Source: Stereum hirsutum FP-91666 SS1 (Eukaryota > Basidiomycota > Agaricomycetes > Russulales > Stereaceae). Taken from it: a DNA stretch of 64,000 nucleotides. The position numbers and the translations under genes were made by a program. The notes beneath the pieces were generated by a model that worked only from the letters and a program-made list of their open reading frames with translations, did no database searches and had not been told where the DNA came from. The DNA lies in NCBI RefSeq assembly GCF_000264905.1, contig NW_006763136.1, forward strand, positions 1,765,550 to 1,829,549. The letters run 5' to 3'. Numbering within the stretch: position 1 is the stretch's first letter; every line of letters begins with the position of its first letter. Below, piece by piece: positions 47,901 to 58,728 of the stretch.

Positions 47901-49269
47901 GGGTGCGAAGTGTGAGTATGGCTTAGGGGAATATTCATACAATTATTTACCTCAATGAAGGACGGAACGCAGAACACAATTTCGCTCTTCGTCTGAATAA
48001 TGTTGGACAGGTAGACATCTGGAGTCGGAAGAGTGGGCGGGGACGATGGCTTGAAGCAACCCATAACCAAGCCCGGCACGACCTACAAAGATTGTAAGAC
48101 GGTCAGAAGCTAGGTGAATTGTGATGTTGTGAAGTTCTTACGCAGAGCGTAATGGTGGCCACGCCCATCATGTCTACATACAGAAAGAGTAAACAACTAT
48201 AGTCACAAAGATTAACCGGAAAGACGTACGAAACATCGGACACGTATGTACAGCCATTATAGACCCGCAAAGGTCGGTCTCACCATAAACTGGATCGTAT
48301 GAAAAGACTCTCGTCAACGTTATGCTGATAGTACAACGAAAGGAACAGACTTACGTGGCAGAAGAGTCCATTGAAGAAACGATGGATGGGTGACAGAGAT
48401 CGGCTTGGGGAAAGAAGTCGTGCCTATCAAATGATGTTAGATATCCATGACTCGCGCTTTTTCGGGTACTACTGTATGGTGAAGAGAGACAGAGTGAGTG
48501 TGAAACACCAGGGCTGAAGGTACTCACCGGAGCTATGTAAGATGATCGCTAAGGTATTCATGTCGACCTTGGGTACCGGTAGGTCCACCTTGTCGAGCTC
48601 TGCTGCCTGCGCGCTCTCGTCCGAGATAGCATCGAACTGAATCATGGGCATGACCTCAATATCGATGCCGTCCTGCTTCAGAATCGCGAGGGAATCTTTG
48701 CAGAGCCTCTGCATAGCAGGGTCAGGAGAGACGAAGAGCTGCTGGATCTGTGTCTTCTTGATCAAGTGGGCGATAGCGATAGGAGAGTTGCGAATCGAGA
48801 GTGGGAAGGGAGTGAGTCCAAGACGCATTATTGCCAGAATCGTGCAGAAATAGCTAATGTAATCTGGAAACGGAAGAAAAACACAGTTTCTGAATTGACG
48901 CGCCGCGTACGCTCAACGATAAAAATACTCACCAGCGTTAGCAAGAATGCCAACAGTGCGCGAAGTCTTGGAATCTGCGCCGACCGGGAGAGAACGACAC
49001 TCCTGGTAATTCGTCACATTCCCATGGACGATCTTCGATGCGCGCTGTATCATACGCCATGCTTCAGAGTATTTAATCGTCCTCGTATCATCAGGCCCGT
49101 CAGCAAAAACAAAGAGAGGATGCTCGGGACTGTGCTCGGCATTGTACTGAAAGAGTTCAGGGACCGAACGCGTCCCATCGACAGGTGGAGGGTGAAAGGT
49201 GAGGCTGTTTTTCCCTTGGGGAGCAGGGAAAGAGGTAGGAAACTCGAGGCCATTCAGAGTGGAGGACAT
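44948..49269 (-). CDS. NRPS-like adenylate-forming reductase (adenylation - carrier - thioester reductase)
   Basis: Seventeen exons, 1088 residues: 49269..48933, 48863..48528, 48423..48355, 48289..48230, 48173..48142, 48082..47951, 47888..47835, 47776..47694, 47625..47481, 47413..47233, 47159..47009, 46943..46886, 46825..46040, 45973..45940, 45885..45742, 45685..45429 and 45355..44948. Adenylation core motifs are HSSGTTSFPKP, FYGLTE, GRADDQIML and LTSKGTPRR (the A10-like Lys). The carrier domain has DFFQQGCDSLQ, with the phosphopantetheine Ser at 633. The reductase has a Rossmann motif GTSGRLG (731-737) and YSESK (Y890, K894). There is no condensation domain. Related basidiomycete enzymes activate an aromatic or other acid and reduce it to an aldehyde or alcohol. 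A TATATAA element lies about 45 bases upstream. The substrate cannot be read reliably. Confidence 0.92.
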
Positions 49270-49311
49270 GTTATCGACTGTTGTGAGGGATCTGACGGAA
49301 GTATTGGTGGA

Positions 49312-49318
49312 TTATATA
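49312..49318 (-). promoter_or_regulatory. TATA box of the NRPS-like gene
   Basis: TATATAA on the minus strand, 43-49 bases upstream of the start codon. Confidence 0.45.
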
Positions 49319-50486
49319 GCGATACACATTGTGTAGACGTCAGTCCTCCGTAGTCAATATTCCGGTATCCGGTGACGAAGGGGCATATGAATATCGCTGA
49401 ACTTTCAATTCCCGATCGTAAACGGGGTTTATGCAACACGATGCGAGCGAGAAGGTACTTACTCGCCCAGAGTCGGGCAAACGTAGGTGCACTGGCCCGA
49501 AAGTCATGGGTGTTTCAGTGCTTCTTCGTGTCTTTTGTGTAAGAATTACAGCTGCGCATCAGAGACGATACGGTCCGGGTCGAACAAAAAAAAACTCACG
49601 TCTGCAATTAGCCTATCTTGCCTGACTAGGCCACGGGGATCGTCAGGTACTTAGACATACCTGTTTGCGTAAGTTTGAAAGGCATCTCCGCGATCCGGGA
49701 TTTGCCGTGCCGAGTCCGCCATTCTGCCTTCCTCTTTGGACCGATATACCTTTCCTTTCTGCGTTTTGCACGGTAAATCGTGACACGGAATTCGACACCC
49801 TAAACTTCTGTTTGCGCGAGGCTCACCTGATATCTGAAGCTCCCGTTCAGTTCTTGCCAATCCGCGAACAGTGATCGGGACCACTCAACGAGCGTCGTGG
49901 GGAACCGTCGAGTCCTTCATGATTCTTTAGTACCTCGCATGAATCCTCCTCGAACTACCTCGAGCCAGCGCTCATTGCTCATCCCTTGCGCCTGGAAGTA
50001 ATCGGTCGATTCTCGGGGTTCTTTCATCTTCAGTCGACCCTCAGTGATCCTTCCAACTGTCTACGGTCATCTCCTTGTAGATATGTATCTGCTGGCAGGA
50101 ATCGCGACACGGCCGCGACCGCCTCGACTTAGTGTCTGCGTCAGCTTTCCCTCGAACCGCTTAAACTTTGCGCGTTTATAGACCAGACCGAGCGACACAC
50201 TCCCACCGAAGAATCGCTAGGATTAGTATACACAAAGTGCGGCGAAGTAGCTTTTTGCGCATACACCCCTGGTAGTGTCCAATGGGACAATGCTTGTGAG
50301 TAGTATTGTCGGGACGAAAGGTTCTCCGAGTACGTCACAAACCATAACAGCCTACTGACGGCGATCTCACTTTCACAGTCGGTTCAGGTCCTGCGATTTC
50401 ACGGTTACACTACTCCGGTTGACTCTCGAGCCTTCCGGCTCCTTTTTGCCTGCTTGTTCAGAAGGCGTGAACCTTCCCATGTTTCA

Positions 50487-50675
50487 GCTTCGGCGTAATA
50501 CTCACGGCGGCAAACATGAGTACCAATACTTAATGGCCCTATTTCGTCAATTTAACAGTATGTAAATTCTTCATTCATGTGCTTCGGCGTAATACTCACG
50601 GTGGCGAGCATGAGTACCAAAGTCAATGGGCCTGTTCTCTCAACCCAACTGTTTATAAATTCCTCATTCATATGT
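50487..50675 (+). repeat. Diverged tandem duplication, two units of about 94 bp
   Basis: Unit 1 is 50487..50580 and unit 2 is 50581..50675. Both begin GCTTCGGCGTAATACTCACG and share CATGAGTACCAA, AATGG(C/G)CC and a final AAATTC(T/C)TCATTCAT. The middle parts have diverged. It may be the residue of a longer repeat or mobile sequence. Confidence 0.75.
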
Positions 50676-51900
50676 ATGCGCGTCATGTCTTCGTTGTCGC
50701 GACCTTTCTACTTTGCTCCGATGACCGTTCTACGCTGATGATGTATGCTCGGCTTTCGGATAAGAACAAGAAGGAAGGCCGACTTTTGCGACTAGCAACG
50801 GGAAAACGGTAATGGAAGAAGGCACTTGAGGAGTGCGAGTCTTCTTCGGAATCTTGGAACGGTCGGTTACCACAAGACCCGATGCTTCATATGTTGATAC
50901 TCCAAAGATTGCAGCATTATCTCCGATCCATAGCGGGAACACAAGCTCAGAATGACGAGGAATACCCTCTATATCTCGAACGTGGACAATTTAGTGCTTT
51001 ATTACGACGGAATCGTGTACTCATCCAACGGACACTCCAATCGTCGCCAACAATCTCTCCGGCACTAAAGACAGGAGGATCATACCGTCCGAGCTCCTTC
51101 ACTTGCGCATGCTCTCTGAAGGCGAGGAATGAGTCAATATACTCGGACAGGAGCTCGATCTCATTTTCACCTATTTTCACCGCCGACGAGGTCGAAGCCT
51201 GGAGTTAGTATTAAGTACGTCTACGGTCAATCAAAATGAGAAAAATAGGTCGACTGGAGACAGGAGGGATCAGATTAAGTACACCGGACATCTTGAATCA
51301 GACGAGAGATCGTTGTATGGAGGTGATGCAGTCGCCTGTATACAGCTCGAGTTCTTACGCATTAGCTGCGTTCAGCATGGAGCAAAGGACCTGCATAATA
51401 CCTAAGTCGAGCATGCGATCATGTCGGGTTGACTGGCACATAGCAAGACCAGTCAGTTCGTCGTCCTCATCGAAACTTAAAGATTTTAAAAAAATCGTGA
51501 AGGCTGCAGTGAGCAAGGTGTATCAAGTTTTGCACATAAGCGACTGTGAGAGTTGGGTAGAGAGTATAGCAGTACTTCGGATCTATGAAAAATATGCATC
51601 ATTTCTCCCTTGAGGAGAACTTGAAGGATGCTATTGAACTTGGGTGTGGCTTGAGAGCGGCACCCACCGGCGGCAATCTTATCAGATAAGCCATGCTATG
51701 ACGAGGCTTCCCACGGCTTCCCCAAGCTCTGCCATGGCTCGGCTCGGATAGCTACTGAAGTCCACAACGTATCCTCCACGGCACTCATCTCCATTCGCAG
51801 TACTAGCTTTCGTTTTTGACTGTGCACAGACATATTCAGAGATATATCACTCGCTGTTCTCGATAAATCTATCTAGTGTCTCTCTCCGTTCAGCTTAGAC

Positions 51901-52959
51901 ATGCGCACACGGCTCTCCTCTTCAATTTGCGCAGGACGCCCATCGTCTAGTCAACACCATAATGCTCGAACATACCCGTTTTCTTTCTCAGGACGCAGAG
52001 AGTTTTCTATGACCTTGACGAGGTCGACACACTACGAAACACTCTCCGTCCCACAGGGTGCTACCAAGAGCCAGATCAAGGTTCGCTCTTCAAGTCATTC
52101 CTATGCGTATAGCAGCGCTCACCATCTGTGGTTTATATATTCTCTCATTAACCCCGTATTACTTGGACCTGGGAATGGAACACCTTTATCATCGGTTGAT
52201 CGAATAGTCGAACTTCTACAAGGTACGCGCCCTCTCAATTGTCGGCTGTGTACGGAGCATTAATCGGTTCAGACGATCTCTCTTCCTTATCTGCCACAAC
52301 TTTGTTGGACTGGGCTGTCGTGAATTGTGCGGATGCTACAGCTCAGCAAGCAATTTCATCCTGACGTGAACAAGGATCCGGCTGCAAGAGAGCGGTTTCA
52401 CAAATGTAGTGAGGCGTACGCTGTCCTGTCAGATGATAGAAATCGGTGCGTATACCCGAGTCAATGCGTACATGTCATTTATTATCTGTTATCCTGTAAA
52501 TAACGCCCCTTGCATTCTTGCTCACTACAATTCAGGCGAGCGTACGACCGTACCCTTGTATCTCCCAGCCCTCACAGTCGAAGAGCAGGAACGGCACATT
52601 CTGCTGAAAGCCCATACGGCCACCCCCATTGGTCCTACGCCAACCGCCACCGCGGTGCTACTCACGCCTGGGAAAACACTCGTCGACAACAAACCCGCCA
52701 CCAAGCACAACAGCACCCATATCAATACCAGTCCCACAGCCCCTGGGCGCACCCTGCCCAGCAACAAGGACGGGACCCCTTCTCGTCTCCCCATGTACGG
52801 AGAGCAACGGGCATGCATCAGAACTTCACGAGAGGACGACCAGAGCAGACGGACCAGGACCGGGTGCAAAATTCGAGTCAAATATGGAGAGTTATGCAGG
52901 TCACTGGTATTGTGCTCCTAGTTTCGATGGTCGGAGGAGGTTGGAGTGCCAATGCATGA
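51901..52959 (+). CDS. Mitochondrial-type J-domain (DnaJ/HSP40) protein
   Basis: Four exons: 51901..52080, 52208..52222, 52342..52445 and 52536..52959; 240 residues. A Ser/Arg-rich N-terminus without acids ([18 protein letters not shown]) suggests mitochondrial import. The J-domain begins at [17 protein letters not shown]. It continues through a 15-nt exon (SNFYK), then [13 protein letters not shown] with the essential HPD tripeptide, and ends with [15 protein letters not shown]. The rest is Gln/His/Arg-rich, with a hydrophobic stretch near the C-terminus ([15 protein letters not shown]) that could be a membrane anchor. J-proteins stimulate Hsp70 ATPase. The client is unknown. Confidence 0.83.
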
Positions 52960-53480
52960 TTTCCGGGGTTCGAGCGGCAGCGCGAGTGCTATGTATGAGT
53001 CTGATGTGAGTCTGAGTTGTACTTGATCCCTTGTATGGGTATACTAGAATATACTACCCTTTCTTGATACCACAGGGAAATAGCGGTTCGGAGGCAGGCA
53101 TCGAGATATCTACACTGACACAACTGTGCAAGTAGAAAATATACTAGTAGTAACTCGTCAGATATCCACATAGTGCGAGGAAGCAATTATTTATGGTGGA
53201 TAGCGACCCACTTTCGATCCACCTGAGGATCCGTTCACATAGCGGTCACTACCTTGCACTCGTGTCCACTCGAACGCCTTGGGTACGCACTGATACTCAA
53301 ACCCGATCGATGTCATACGGGTCTGTCCCGGTTCTTGTCGGCGGACTGTGCCGGTCAAGATCAGCGCCGTATATAAGACGACTCTGACGTCGACTTGAAC
53401 ATACAGAAGTGTTCACCATCTCTTGCTTACCTCCGACTTCAGATCGCCCCAGTTCACTACACCACCACATCCGCACAGTG
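52960..53480. other. Spacer and promoter of the first aldo-keto reductase gene
   Basis: Same-strand interval. A TATATAAG element at 53370..53377 lies about 104 bases before the reductase start. No gene was recognised. Confidence 0.5.
53370..53377 (+). promoter_or_regulatory. TATA box of aldo-keto reductase copy 1
   Basis: TATATAAG, about 104 bases upstream of the start codon. Confidence 0.45.
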
Positions 53481-55267
53481 ATGGCCACCCGTCGTATTCC
53501 GTATGGTACGTCGGCGCGACTTATCTCCTCGAACTCATAAACACTTACAGTCGCTTCCTTTTGCAGTCCGAGTGGGTAACTCGGGTCTGAAAGGTCTGCC
53601 CGGCTTTCTCAGGACTCAGTGATGCCACGCTCACTGAAATGGCACACGACCGTAGTGTCCAAGATCGTCTTAGGTTGCATGAGCTATGGCTCGCCCGAGT
53701 GGTCCCCTTGGGTCCTGGAAGAGGAGGAAGCAATCAAACACATCAAGGCGGCGTATGTCCTCTTGGAATAATCAACAAGGTGTACCACTAGATGCTGATA
53801 TTCTGCAAAAGATACGATGCTGGGATACAGTCCTTCGATACCGCCAACGTGGGTTTTGATTCGTCATATCTAACTGGTCGAAGGCCATCCCTGCTGAGAC
53901 GGGCTTGTCTACTGTCCTGCAGGTCTACTCGAACGGACTGAGCGAGGTTATTCTGGGCAAAGCGATCAAGAAGCTCAAGCTCCCTCGCGAGGAGATTGTC
54001 GTGATGACGAAGGTGGATCTCTTGTTGACTTCTGCATCACCTGTTATCTTCATATTCTCTCGCGCTGAACTGACTACACGTGTTGTTTAGCTCTTCGTGG
54101 CGGTCGGAGCTACGCCATCAGAAAAGGTATCTCGAGTAGCAGCAGAGGCAGATGCTGCAGGCTACGTCAACCAGTATGGTCTCAGCAGGAAGCATATTTT
54201 CGACAGCGTCAAAGCGAGTCTGAAACGTCTCGATCTGGAATACATCGATCTGTACTGGTGTCACCGTTTTGACTATAACACCCCTATCGAAGAAACGGTG
54301 TGTCGATCGCAGGCTTGTGTTTGATGAAATAAGCTGAGTGTCGTACACTAGATGCAAGCCCTACATGATGTCGTGAAAGCGGGCTATGTCCGTTATATCG
54401 GCATGAGCTCATGCTATGCCTATCAGTGTAAGTCCACTACTCTAAACATACTAGAATACCGCTAACCTCGACCGAAGTCCATGCGATGCAGAGTGCGTAT
54501 CATATGAGAAATACGACCACCCCTTTCCGCATACTGAAACCAGTCTGCTACAGACTACGCCATCAGCCACAACCTCACCCCCTTCATTGCGATGCAGAAC
54601 CATTACAATCTCGTCTACCGTGAGGAAGAACGTGAAATGATGCCTACCCTCAAGGTACGTTTCCTACCTCATCTCAGCTAGTCTTCGATTTCGGGCTTAC
54701 TAGTCCTCTCTGTAACGCCTAGCATTTTGGAGTCGGTTCCATTCCGTGGAGTCCACTCGCCAGAGGAGCTGTCACTCGTCCGGTGGATGCGGAAAAGACA
54801 ACCAGGGCCACTGGAGACTTCTTGAAGCCTGATACTTACCTTAACGCTAACCCTGGCGGCAAAGATATTGTTCGCAGGTATGACCAATCTTGCGAAAGCT
54901 GGTAATTTGGGTTTGACGTTTATGACATGCAGGATTGAGGAAGTGGCGAAGAAGCATGACGCCACAATGGCGCAGGTGGCACTGGCTTGGACCATGGCGA
55001 AAGACGGTATACATTCCAACTCTCCGTCTACTGGACAGTGCTAATCGGTGCGTACATAGCCGTCTCTGCGCCCATCATCGGTACAACTTCGCTTGAAAAA
55101 TTGGAGGATCTGCTTGGTACGTATTACTTTCCTTGATAAACACAAATTGTGTGTTGACATGCTTCCTCTCTGGCCCATCAGGTGCGGTGAACGTCAAACT
55201 TTCTGAAGAGGACATCAAATATATGGAGGAGCCGTATAAGCCGACGCCCTTGATAGGTCATGTCTAG
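53481..55267 (+). CDS. Aldo-keto reductase, tandem copy 1
   Basis: Thirteen exons, 348 residues: 53481..53505, 53567..53593, 53656..53752, 53812..53848, 53923..54012, 54091..54297, 54352..54427, 54478..54492, 54554..54654, 54723..54877, 54933..55006, 55060..55116 and 55182..55267. The catalytic tetrad is present: D59 and Y64 (FDTANVYS), K92 (VVMTK) and H150 (WCHRFD). NADPH-binding sequence near the end is [16 protein letters not shown]. It belongs to the fungal aryl-alcohol dehydrogenase-like AKRs, cytosolic NADPH enzymes that reduce aldehydes or ketones. This copy differs from copies 2 and 3 in the loop after K92 ([16 protein letters not shown]) and at YWCHRFD, which may alter substrate choice. 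It lacks the intron found in copy 3 between LQ and CHRFD. Confidence 0.92.
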
Positions 55268-56012
55268 TTGGAAGGATGGTGGCTCTGCATGATAAGCGAC
55301 TCGATTCAATGTATTTGCATTATCAGCCATGCGATCTTCATGAATGTGTACGTTTGAGTAGATAGGGTCGTCAATGATGTGACCGTATACGGTAGTAGGT
55401 GACAATAGGGCCGCGTAGAACAAACGATCAACAAACGGTCAACAAATTCAGGCAAGTGGGGAGTTTCTGTGTGGCGTCTGTTTGTAGAAGTGATGTGGCC
55501 CTGAGTAGCCCCTGTCCGCTAACCGCTCGGTTCGTGACGCGTCCACCGAGCCCTTGTTTGACTGTTCACTTTCATTGTAACACAGGTCTAGCCGTTGGAT
55601 AGTTGCCGTCTCTTAACGACTGCGTTGAAGACCCTTCCCGTGAGTGAGGCAGATATTATGATGGGTTACTAGAGCCAAACGATGTGAAAGGGGTAGCATC
55701 ATATAGTGGAACAGTGGACCTTCGTGCGTTGACTACAGTATCCCCTTTTTCGCCGTTTTAGCTGAGAGATCTCCTCCGCAGAACCGTGAAGAAGATTCCT
55801 ATGGGAGTACTGTCTACAATGCCGAGTTCGATACAAGTAGACGCGTCATGCCCCCAACTTGCACCCACGCGCGGTCCGTCATCCACATCGATATCCCTAG
55901 CCAGCCCTAGCCACAGCTCGGAACCCCGCGTCTGCAACATATAAAAAGCGACTCGACCCAAGCTTCCCTCGCCTTCTTCACACTGTAGTCTACTTTGTCG
56001 ATACCTGCCACA
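55268..56012. other. Spacer and promoter of aldo-keto reductase copy 2
   Basis: Same-strand spacer of 745 bases. A TATAAAA element at 55940..55946 precedes copy 2. No other gene or pseudogene was recognised. Confidence 0.5.
55940..55946 (+). promoter_or_regulatory. TATA box of aldo-keto reductase copy 2
   Basis: TATAAAA, about 70 bases upstream of the start codon, a strong match at a usual distance. Confidence 0.6.
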
Positions 56013-57822
56013 ATGTCCAAGCTTCAAGTCAACCGTCGCGTTCCATATGGTTTGTACAACACTTCTCGCATACTTGTTCTTCGGCGGCGGCCTTGCATTG
56101 ATCACATATTGCAACCTAGTCCGTCTGGGTAATTCTGGCCTCAAAGGTGCGCGCTATCAACGCTATCAGTGATAAATCAATTTGATGAAAGTTTCCATTG
56201 TGTTTATATAGTCTCGAAAATCATCTTGGGATGCATGAGCTACGGAACCCCTGAGTGGCAGAAATGGGTTTTGGACGAGAAGGAGTCTATTGAACACATC
56301 AAGTTCGCGTGAGTACCAGCTACTGGTCACAATTCAGTTTAGTATTGGAGGGCGGGCACTGACGATCTCTTTTCATTTGGTGGCCTGAAGCTACGAAAAT
56401 GGCATCCAGACATTCGACACCGCCAACGTATGTTCTGACTCGTTCGTGGAGTCAAGCTCAATCATAAATTGAATTCCTCACACATCACTGCCAGGCCTAC
56501 TCAAACGGTGAAAGCGAAGTTATCTTAGGCAAGGCGATCAAGCAGCTTGAGCTTCCGAGAGAGGAAATTGTGGTCATGACAAAGGTAAGCCATGTCCCCA
56601 TTTTTCCCTATAGGAGTGTTTCCTTCTTGCAGGGCTGAAACATCTATTGATGACTTCAGGTCTATTTCACTGTAACCCGCACGCAAGGAGAAGGCTTTAT
56701 CTACACTGTTCCCGAAGCCGAAACGAAGGGCTATGTGTTAGTACTTACACAACTTTTCTCCGGTTGGAATGGGTCCACTGAGCGTCAGCTTCTTATGTAG
56801 AAACCAAGCCGGCCTCAGTAGGAAGCATATCTTTGATAGCGTCAAGGCTAGTTTGAAGAGACTCGATCTCGACTATATCGACGTCCTCCAGTGTCATCGC
56901 TTCGATTACTGGACCCCAATCGAGGAAACTATGCAAGCTTTGCACGATGTTGTCAAAGCGGGCTACGTCCGCTACATCGGAATGAGCTCTTGCTATGCGT
57001 ATCAGTTCAACGCGATGCAGAACTATGCGATCACCCACAACTTGACGCCCTTTATCTCGATGCAGAACCATTACAACATTCTTTACCGTGAGGAGGAACG
57101 GGAGATGATGCCTTCGTTAAAGGTAAAGCTCAATCGTACTTGCACTCTCTGCACTCCGCACCCTAACTGATCATGCACCCCTTCCGTCAGCATTTCGGCG
57201 TCGGCTCCATTCCATGGAGCCCCCTCGCTCGCGGGGCTGTCACTCGACCTCGTAAGGGCACCGAGAAGACCGTCCGTGCGGATAACGACAGGATGAACCC
57301 TGAAGGATACATCGCAGATGGTCCAGGCAGTGAGGCTATTGTCGACCGGTAAGCATCAAGTTCTGCTTTTACAAGCATTTTGTTGCGTGCTTGACAGAAC
57401 TGTGTCGTGCCACAGCATCGAAGAGCTTGCAAAGAAGCACGGTGCCAGCATGGCCCAGATCTCTTTAGCTTGGGTGATGGCAAAGGACGGTACGTCTTTC
57501 TCACTGTTACAGGCGAAATCGATAGCTTACTTGTTTTGGCCAACGTAGGGGTGACGGCACCTATTATTGGTACTACCTCCCTCGAAAAGCTGAAGGACAA
57601 CATTGGTCGGTATCTGTCCTCAATTGTCATCTCCAATGCCTCCCTGACTCTTCTCAAACCCCATTCAGGTGCTTTCGATGTGAAGCTCAGCCCAGAGGAT
57701 ATCAAATACTTAGATGAACCCTACGCTCCTGTCGCCGTCAAGGTTGGTATACTTACTTTGCTCACTCCGCGTCTATAACTTGAATGTTTCAGTACGCTAA
57801 CGAGGTCGCTTTGTACTATTGA
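56013..57822 (+). CDS. Aldo-keto reductase, tandem copy 2
   Basis: Twelve exons, 359 residues: 56013..56049, 56120..56146, 56212..56308, 56391..56427, 56495..56584, 56660..56736, 56801..57122, 57191..57348, 57416..57489, 57549..57605, 57669..57742 and 57793..57822. Tetrad: D63, Y68, K96 and H154 (LQCHRFD). It belongs to the same family as its neighbours. Exon 7 (322 nt) is continuous across four positions that hold introns in copy 3. This copy also has two introns the others lack, one inside KGYV/NQ and one before the last nine codons, which add a C-terminal extension (YANEVALYY). The mosaic suggests partial intron loss after duplication. It is probably an NADPH-dependent reductase of aldehydes or ketones. 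Confidence 0.92.
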
Positions 57823-58728
57823 AGGGTCACATGTGAAGAATTTGTTGCCGAAATCCAAATGTTCTGGGATATGGACGGAACGATTGTGTGGGTGTATTTT
57901 TTTCGAGCTGTACGATGAAGATGTGCTTGTGAGCCCAAAACTGTGTTCTTATCATGTAAAAAAGCTATCTGAAGTTGGTGATTCGTCACTTGTACATGTA
58001 TATGGTGTCTCATCAACCAAGTTCGCCCAGTGTTCCATCAGGCTCGCTACCAAAACAGAAGACAGAATCGAAAGACAGTCGTTGCAATTGCGCCACACGG
58101 GTGCCACCTGAGATTCGCGCGCTTTCATCCGACTCTGCCCGCTCCTCCGCTCTCTGAGTTTCCTGCTCTGTCCCAATAGCGTCTATCTTTTCGATTCCAG
58201 CAAATGGCAGGCTCATCTCATTGTAGGACCGCTAGTGCTGTCCTGCTTCTCAACTTACACTTTCTCAGGCCATCTCGCTTGAACCTGCCAGGCGATGGTG
58301 AAACTCCATGGCGATCCGTATGTTGCCTAGATAACTCCCACCCAAGAATCTTCGCTCAGGGCTTACTCTCTCTGTCGACTGATGGGATCTTGCGAGCGCT
58401 GTCTCCAAAATTTTCTGACCGGGCTTTTCGGGCGTTAGGTTCTGCCCTGTCGCGCTACCGAATGCAATGTAAAATGACACAGTAGTCAACTCAAATCACA
58501 CGAGTTCGAAACCGCGTTCAGTGAGCAAGTGCTTTCAGAGCGCTACGGAGGCTGAGGTGGATCTTATACGGCACAGTGTAACTGATTCAGATATCCGGAC
58601 CCACCTTCAGCGATGAACACTGGGCGCTGGGACATTCGGTTAAAACACCTCTGGTTCCTTTCAGCACGGTGCTTCACTTTCCTCCACTCCTCGAGATAGT
58701 CGCGACAGAGACATCTCGAGCTTCCGCA
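57823..58728. other. Spacer between aldo-keto reductase copies 2 and 3
   Basis: About 900 bases without a recognised gene. I found no remnant of a fourth reductase here and no clear TATA box near copy 3. Confidence 0.5.

Larger units (their letters stand above)
49270..51900. other. 2.6 kb gene-poor stretch
   Basis: No gene was recognised between the NRPS-like gene start and the J-protein gene. It contains the 94-bp tandem duplication at 50487..50675. Frames up to 125 codons (51236..51613) lack domains and splice support. The NRPS-like promoter occupies the left part. Confidence 0.5.

Noticed and set aside
51236..51613. 125-codon plus-strand frame in the gene-poor stretch
   Set aside because: No domain or splice support, and codon composition unlike the neighbouring genes.
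57823..58728. Possible remnant of a fourth aldo-keto reductase
   Set aside because: None of the conserved motifs ([28 protein letters not shown]) could be found in any frame.
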